Origin: Ilex aquifolium
Taxonomy: Eukaryota; Streptophyta; Magnoliopsida; Aquifoliales; Aquifoliaceae
Reading direction: 5' to 3'
DNA: 64,000 bases
Assembly (NCBI GenBank): GCA_951799425.1
Contig: OX637394.1
Location: 5,467,501-5,531,500, forward strand
The translations under genes were made by a program, and so were the position numbers. Of this stretch, positions 58,331 through 64,000 are shown in pieces. A model generated the notes under the pieces. That model saw only the letters and a program-made list of their open reading frames with translations. It was not told where the DNA came from and searched no databases. The stretch's first letter is position 1. Each line of letters starts with the position of its first letter.

Positions 58331-59900
58331 TGAGCAAGTTAGGGTGCTTGTTCAGTTAGCCTCTTAACCTCAAATTGCTTGTATCCTTACGAGCATGTTC
58401 AAGTTGACTAAAGATATGTATTATGCGAAAATTGCCGAGAAGCAACACCATGAGAACTACATAACTACAAAACAACAATTTCCTAGATGCAACAACGTGG
58501 TTACCTACACCTTACATGATATAATTGGTCATGAACTAGAATTCAAAGTCAACAATTCAAACCCTGTTCTTGAACACATGAGCCCTTCCCCCTATTCTCC
58601 CTTGGGGACAGAAGGACAATTTCTGTTAATTGTACACCATAAAATTATCATTATAAACATTCGGTCACTGAAAATATAATCAAGAGTGATGACAGAGGAC
58701 ATGCTTAATTATTCCATTATCACCATCATACTTTTGATTTTGCTGAATGAATTCAAGTTCAGAATTATTCAATTTTTTTCCTTTTATTTTACTCTAATGC
58801 TATCATTCAGAACTTATTACGGCTTAAGAAGACAAACGAACTAACTATATTTCTAGGTTACATAGCCAAATGTAAATTGACTACAAAATGGTCTTTCCAA
58901 CGTTAGAATTAGCAAAGGTGAACTCAATCAACATATGAGCTGAAGGAAGCCCTGTAATAATTGCATGTACGGCACCACCATGCCCAACTGCCCAGTCAAA
59001 GGAGAACCATTCCGGGATAGTAGTAGCACTAGTAGTTGCTGGGTACCAATATTCCACAGAACAAGAAACCTATGTAATGAAAATGTCAACTGTGGAACTA
59101 AACTTTGTATGACCTAGTCTTTAGAATAATAATGAGACTTAATTTATCATATTTGCATTAGTTATTATAATTATATAGATATAAGAATAACTTACTGAAG
59201 ATTCTTGTTTCAAAATTTTTCTTTTGTAGTGACCGCCTGCCTCGAAGCTTCTGTAGGCTGTAGCCATGGTTTCTAGCATGCTCCTATAGTCAATATCTGG
59301 TGTGAAAAGCATAACAATTTGGTCAACAACTCTATTCTTCATTGAGTTTCACCATTTTTCTCTCACAAACTCTCAAATCACACACACATGCACACTACAA
59401 CACATAATCACAACCGAGCCCCCTTCGTCCACAGCATATCACCACAATTCATCACCCAAGTCAGAAATTTTCTTTTCATAACCAACAAATTCAGTAAATC
59501 AAAAAACCCAATTTCGTGCTTGGATGGGCTACTCTCAACATCCAATCCAGAAAATTTCAAATCAGAGACCCCAATTTCACTGCATGCGAGATTGTAGCCA
59601 TCAATCCAATCGTCGTGGAGGTCGTAATTCGTAGTCACGCTCTCTTCTAGGAAGACGGGTGGTGGGTGGTGAATTTGGGTGCGGCGCAGATGGATTCGAC
59701 TTAACTAATTGAAAGGAATAGGGTTACAGGTTTAGGCTTGTTGATTAACGGTGGGTCGTCTCCTGTTTGTTTTGAAACGGGGGAAAAACTGTGTGGTAGT
59801 GAGAGGATGGGGTTTGGTGTGGACCGTCGCAGGTGGTTTTCGCGTAAATTGAAGTATTGAAGCAGGAGAGAGAGAGAGAGTGGATCGTTGCTATTGTTGC
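58331..59900. other. Upstream region of GLR B (part of duplicated block)
   Basis: Partner of 50699-52200. Two minus-strand open stretches (59139-59342 and 59408-59638) exist, but the second begins with GTG, and neither is preserved in the other copy. GA run at 59870-59880. Most likely promoter and leader sequence. Confidence 0.45.
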
Positions 59901-60702
59901 ATTTGGGGGCGGCGATGAGCGGTGTGTGCGGCGGCGGAGGTGTAGGGGTGGCGGTGGTGGTCTGCCTGTCAGTTTTGGACTTTTTTGTACACGTGTTTAG
60001 TTAAAAACTGAAACAACCACACTAAATTTTTTTTTTTTACAATGTCGTAACTTGTAAATAGGTCAGATCCAGATCCGAATTCAAATGCGATTAATTAGAG
60101 ATGAATTAATATTTAGAATCAAAATTTGATAGTTTATATTTCACGAATTTGAATTTGAATATATGTATATTTAATCTGAATTATTTATATATTTTTATAT
60201 AAATATTAAAGAAATTAAATAATTATTTAAAAAATTAATTAAATTTTAGATATAATTTATTAAATTTTAGTTAATTAAATTATTTAGATCGGATCTAATT
60301 TTTGGATTACATTTTGAATTGTTAACGATTTCAAATATAAATCACGAAAATAAAAATTCGTTGAATTATCAGATCATATTTAAAATTGACTTCTAAAATC
60401 GAATTCAAATCAATCAAAATCTAATTCAAACTCAATCCATTGACAACCTACTCGTAACTGGATCTAAATATTTAGTATTTGGACAATAAATTTCGCAATA
60501 AAATTAGACTGGGAGTAAAATTCAAGCAACAAACGGGTTAAATTTTTTGGTTTTTGCACTTAATTTAATTTTTAGTCTTAATTATGTAACTCAAAAATTA
60601 ATTTCAATTCATCTTAAGTTAAATTCAAATTATAACTTTAATTTATATAACTCGAGAATCAAATTTAAATTGAATCGGATTGTAAGATTAAATATTGAAA
60701 CA
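59901..60702. other. Intergenic, AT-rich
   Basis: T-run at 60029-60038; AT-rich with several GATCC(G/A)AATTCAAAT-type motifs in both orientations, perhaps a decayed hAT element. No ends found. Confidence 0.35.
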
Positions 60703-60733
60703 CTAGTTATTTTCCGTGCATGAAGGCACGGAG
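60703..60733 (-). mobile_element. Helitron-like 3' terminus
   Basis: Read on the minus strand: a GC-rich hairpin (TCCGTGC, 6-nt loop, GCACGGA), 7 nt of A/T, then CTAG followed by T. This is the classical 3' end of Helitrons, which insert between A and T. The 5' TC end, expected at higher coordinates, was not found. Confidence 0.5.
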
Positions 60734-60827
60734 TAATAAAAAAAATGGTCAACATATTTGTATTTACACCCAAAATTAAATCACAAACATAGACGAGAGA
60801 TAAATAAATTGAAGCACCGATTGTAGT

Positions 60828-61620
60828 TGGGGTGAGCGGTGGTAGTGGTGGTGGACGACAGTGGTGATGGTAGGAGACGATGAAGGTTGTGGTGGGTAAG
60901 ACGAAGACCATAGTGGTGGTAGTAGCTGTGGGTGACAATGGTGGTAGTAGACGACGATGATGATGGTTGACAATCGTGGTGGTGGGACGATGACAGTGGT
61001 GGTGGGTGGTAGGCGATGATGGGTGGTTCTAGGCGACAATGTGATGGGTGGTGGCGAATGTCGGTCGTGGAAAGTGTGGTGGGGGTAGGTGACAGTGGGT
61101 GGCTGCAGTGGTGGGCGATGACAGGTGGTGGTGGTAGGTGTGGTGGGGTAGGTGACAGTGACTGGTGGCGATGGTGGGCGACGATGGGTGGTGGTGGTGG
61201 GTGCTGACGGTGGGCGACGGTGGTAGTGAGATAATGGTGGTAATGATAATAAATATAAGAATAAGATGACGATGATAGTGAGTGGTGGTCATGTACAACG
61301 ATGGTAGCAATCGGTGGTGGTGACGATGGGGCAGTGAGGGTGGGGGTGGCAGTGGTGGTTTGGCGATGGTGGTGGTAGTTGTGATGATCATGGGGGTGAT
61401 GGTGGGGCAGTGTGGGTGGTAGGGGTGATTGTGGGACAGTAGCAATGGTGGTAATGTACGACAACGGTGGTGATTAGGGGATGATGTTGATGGGGCGGTG
61501 GAAGTTATGGTGGTGGTGGGACGGTGGTGGTAGTGGTAGTGATGATGGTGGGGTGGTGGTGGGCGGTGGTGGTGGTGGTGGTGGTGGTAGTGGGGCAATG
61601 AAAGTGGTGGTGGTGTGGTT
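60828..61620 (+). repeat. 800-bp G-rich GGT/GAT degenerate repeat
   Basis: The plus strand is almost entirely GGTGGT, GGTGAT, GGTAGT and GGGGTAG units, with strong G-over-C skew. All six frames have long low-complexity ORFs (His/Pro/Thr/Ser on the minus strand, up to 227 codons), none with a domain. Several runs such as GGGGTGGTGGTGGGCGG could form G-quadruplexes. Confidence 0.9.
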
Positions 61621-61629
61621 TCAAACACT

Positions 61630-62164
61630 ATTTTTTTTTTTTTAAAGTACTTATGATAAATAATTCTCAGAAGGACTTTTAAAAAATCACTTCAAACACA
61701 CCCTTGTGGCCCTATTTTTCCTATTAAATTTAGGGTGTTAATATTAACAGTAATGCTACGCTGACCAAATTTTGAGACCAAATTAAGAGTTCAAATGACA
61801 TGACAGCACATTATTTAAAAGTCATTTTATTTATCTTTTGAAATTTGAATTGTATTGTATTTTATTATATAAATAGAATAAATGGAACAATATAAAAGGG
61901 TTGAACTTGAATTAAATTTTAAATTAGGGTTGAACTCGATGGGTTGGACGATTAACAAGTCAAATGAATCAGAATCACCAATAAAGATATCATTGAGTTA
62001 GACCTCTAGCAACTTTTCCTGACCAAACTCATGCAATCTTCTTGAAGTTTTATTTCCTCTTTTTCTTAATGACCAGAAAAGTAATTATAAAAAAAAAAGG
62101 TATTTTATTTACGGAGAAAAAGATTAGAAGAGAATCTTAAGTCATTACCATTACTTTCCCTGCA
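61630..62164. other. Intergenic, AT-rich
   Basis: T-run at 61631-61642, then AT-rich DNA; AGTAATGCTACGCTGACCAAATTTTG at about 61751 resembles the end of a dispersed miniature element also hinted at near 12980, 22618 and 38984. Confidence 0.35.
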
Positions 62165-62174
62165 ATAATTTGTA

Positions 62175-62392
62175 GAGTTAATTATACATATACCGCATTT
62201 TAAAAATATTTTTATTATTTTATATTTATTTTGAACTTATTTATTAAACTACAATACTTTTTGAAAACGTGTTTAACAAACACATTCTTACGTAAAAATA
62301 TTTTAAAAAGTATTGTAGTTTGATAAATAAATTAAAAATAACGGTAAAGCAATAAAAATGTTTTAAAAATACGGTATATGTGTAATTAACTC
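62175..62392. mobile_element. Foldback Mutator-type MITE, 218 bp
   Basis: The two halves are inverted repeats of about 105 bp, starting GAGTTAATTA(T/C)ACATATACCG and ending CGGTATATGTGTAATTAACTC. A perfect 10-bp duplication ATAATTTGTA flanks the element (62165-62174, 62393-62402). Long inverted repeats and a 9-11 bp target duplication point to Mutator-like elements. A transcript would fold into a long hairpin. Confidence 0.85.
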
Positions 62393-62402
62393 ATAATTTG
62401 TA

Positions 62403-64000
62403 GGATCCATAGTTCCGCTTTGAGAACATTGCCCATGTAAAGATTTTATTAGTCTATTATTTTTATAATCTTAGATTTATGACTTAAAATAATTTTTTTA
62501 ATGTGGTACTAAAAAAATTTCAATAGCATAGCATTATCCTAATTTGTGTAGTGAGTTACACGGTGTTGAGATCTGAATCTTCTTTTCGTAATAGTTGGCA
62601 TGATTTACCTAGTAAAAGATTAAAATTCACATATTGTATTCTTAATCTAAAAAGGTGGCAATGTGGGTTATTTTAGAAAATTGAATAGAAAATTTTCACA
62701 TAAAATACTTAAAATTAAGTAATATGTAAATAATTGTATACAAAAATAAAAAATAACACAAATACAACAAAAAAATGTCGGACAAAGCAATGTACATCAT
62801 CAAACATTTGAAAGATAGAAAGATGTTGAGTGATGGGGAAGAAGAAAGAAACATCTAAGGATCGATCCATATTCGTACGATTTTGTCAAATTAAAATGGA
62901 ATATTAGTTTTTGGCAAAAATTCAATTCATATATTTACTAATGATGATATTAATGAGTAATATTAATTTTAGGATTCGTTATAAAGGCAATATTGGGAAG
63001 TTAGGTGGTGATTGAACTCATCTTTGTGAATTGTAATGCAAGTCTCTCATACATCTGAAATTAATGATTGCTTGCAATTCCTAGTTTTTAAAGCAACTGA
63101 TCATGATTTCCAGATTTTTAAAAGCAACATTTTTAATTATGAAAACTCTTTCTGCTCCCCTTAAGGAAAACTACACCAACAACCCCTTGCTTTGTCACAT
63201 AAATCAAATAAATCCTCTCTTGTTTTACAAATAAAACTACAATCCCAAACTAATAAAAAGACAATCATCTTCACCCTCCCTTCTCTCTCTCTCTCTTTCT
63301 CCCTCTTTCCCCCATTCACACTCATCACGATGATTGTTGCATTGCAAACCCTCACATATCCTCGTATTCTATCTCTCTGTTTCTTCACACGTATAAAAGT
63401 GCACATCCATTGAAAGCCACACAACACTAACATCACCTTACAATCTGGACCTAATTCCAACAAATCCACAATCTAGTAAACACCAATTAGAACCGACAAT
63501 TCCCAAATTCAATAGCGCGTGACAATATTGTTTAGCAAATGAAAATTTTTAGGAAGTGTATGTGTAATTAACTCTATATGCATATCATGCCTTAGAAAAG
63601 TGACAAGGCAACCAAACGTTTAGATTTGGCGTCCCCTCAAAAGGTAGATCATATGATGGTAAAAGCTTGAAGTTAGGTTCTGAGTGGATGTTTTAGGTTG
63701 GATCTCGTATGAATATTGAAAGTCAGTGGGCATGCATATGCATGCACTTATTTGGTGGGTGCTGCTGTGCCATCTAACCCATTTTTTATTGGGTAGTCCC
63801 ATTTTCACCCAACTTTTGTTGAATAAAGCAAAGGTGGCTGCGACGACCCACTCTTGTTAGGGAAAGTCTATCGTAATTTTTTTGGTATAATATCAAAAAT
63901 TACACTTATTTATAGTAAATTGTGGGTAATTCATACTTGAAGGAACGATACAATATGAATGATTTTAAGAAGAATATTAGTGGTCGTTGAATGAGTTTAT
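62403..64000. other. Intergenic, nothing recognised
   Basis: AT-rich with a CT-rich patch at 63284-63312. Small ORFs (for example 63161-63469 minus) have no recognisable domain. Confidence 0.4.

Noticed and set aside
59139..59638. Possible small gene upstream of GLR B
   Set aside because: The upstream ORF begins with GTG, and the duplicated copy near 51200-51850 does not keep the reading frame, so it is probably leader or promoter sequence.
60781..61628. Long minus-strand ORFs (up to 227 codons) rich in His, Pro, Thr
   Set aside because: They are translations of the GGT/GAT repeat; several frames are open at once and no domain is visible.
1..64000. CRISPR array, bacterial operon or tRNA gene
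   Set aside because: No regularly spaced identical repeats and no complete cloverleaf were seen; B-box-like matches belong to SINEs.

Overview
The window is nuclear DNA from a eudicot plant. It is AT-rich, its genes carry GT-AG introns, and the intergenic DNA is packed with small transposons: SINEs, hAT and Mutator-type miniature elements, LTR fragments and CT microsatellites. The species cannot be read from the sequence. There is no bacterial operon structure and no CRISPR array.

Left edge (1-6378): the 3' part of a Ty3/gypsy LTR retrotransposon of the Tat type. It holds the end of pol (RNase H and integrase, broken by one in-frame UGA), a spliced antisense gene with a Transposase_28-like domain and its own TATA box on the minus strand, a polypurine tract and a complete 3' LTR. 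The LTR ends about 300 bp from the first exon of a minus-strand plastid BASS-type transporter gene, so the element sits in or just beyond that gene's first intron. A two-exon DUF538 gene follows (10138-11178, minus).

Region 11.8-19.1 kb has no genes. It holds tandem AT-rich repeats, an organelle-derived block with a plastid clpP fragment, tRNA-type SINEs (one split by a solo LTR) and a 712-bp hAT-type element with target-site duplication.

Gene block (20-42.4 kb): a complete 14-exon serine carboxypeptidase-like gene (SCPL20-like), an intronless ferredoxin-like subunit of mitochondrial complex I (C1-FDX), an intronless four-EF-hand calmodulin-like gene, and two divergently transcribed short FAR1-family genes. 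In both FAR1 genes the start codon is split by an intron (A|TG). From memory, the order DUF538 / C1-FDX / CML / FAR1 / GLR matches Arabidopsis At3g07460-At3g07520, while SCPL20, a CML and a FAR1 gene also lie together near At4g12850-At4g12910. The window therefore looks like the unsplit ancestor of two Arabidopsis blocks.

Right part (45-60 kb): two tandem five-exon glutamate-receptor-like (GLR) cation-channel genes on the minus strand, coding 833 and 887 residues, duplicated together with over 1 kb of upstream DNA. Intron 1 of the second gene contains a textbook SINE with a 14-bp target duplication. The last 4 kb hold a Helitron-like 3' end, an 800-bp G-rich GGT repeat, and a 218-bp foldback element with a perfect 10-bp target duplication. 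No new biochemical system is evident. The most unusual items are the split start codons with alternative exons in the FAR1 pair, the antisense promoter-gene unit of the retrotransposon, and the nested mobile elements.
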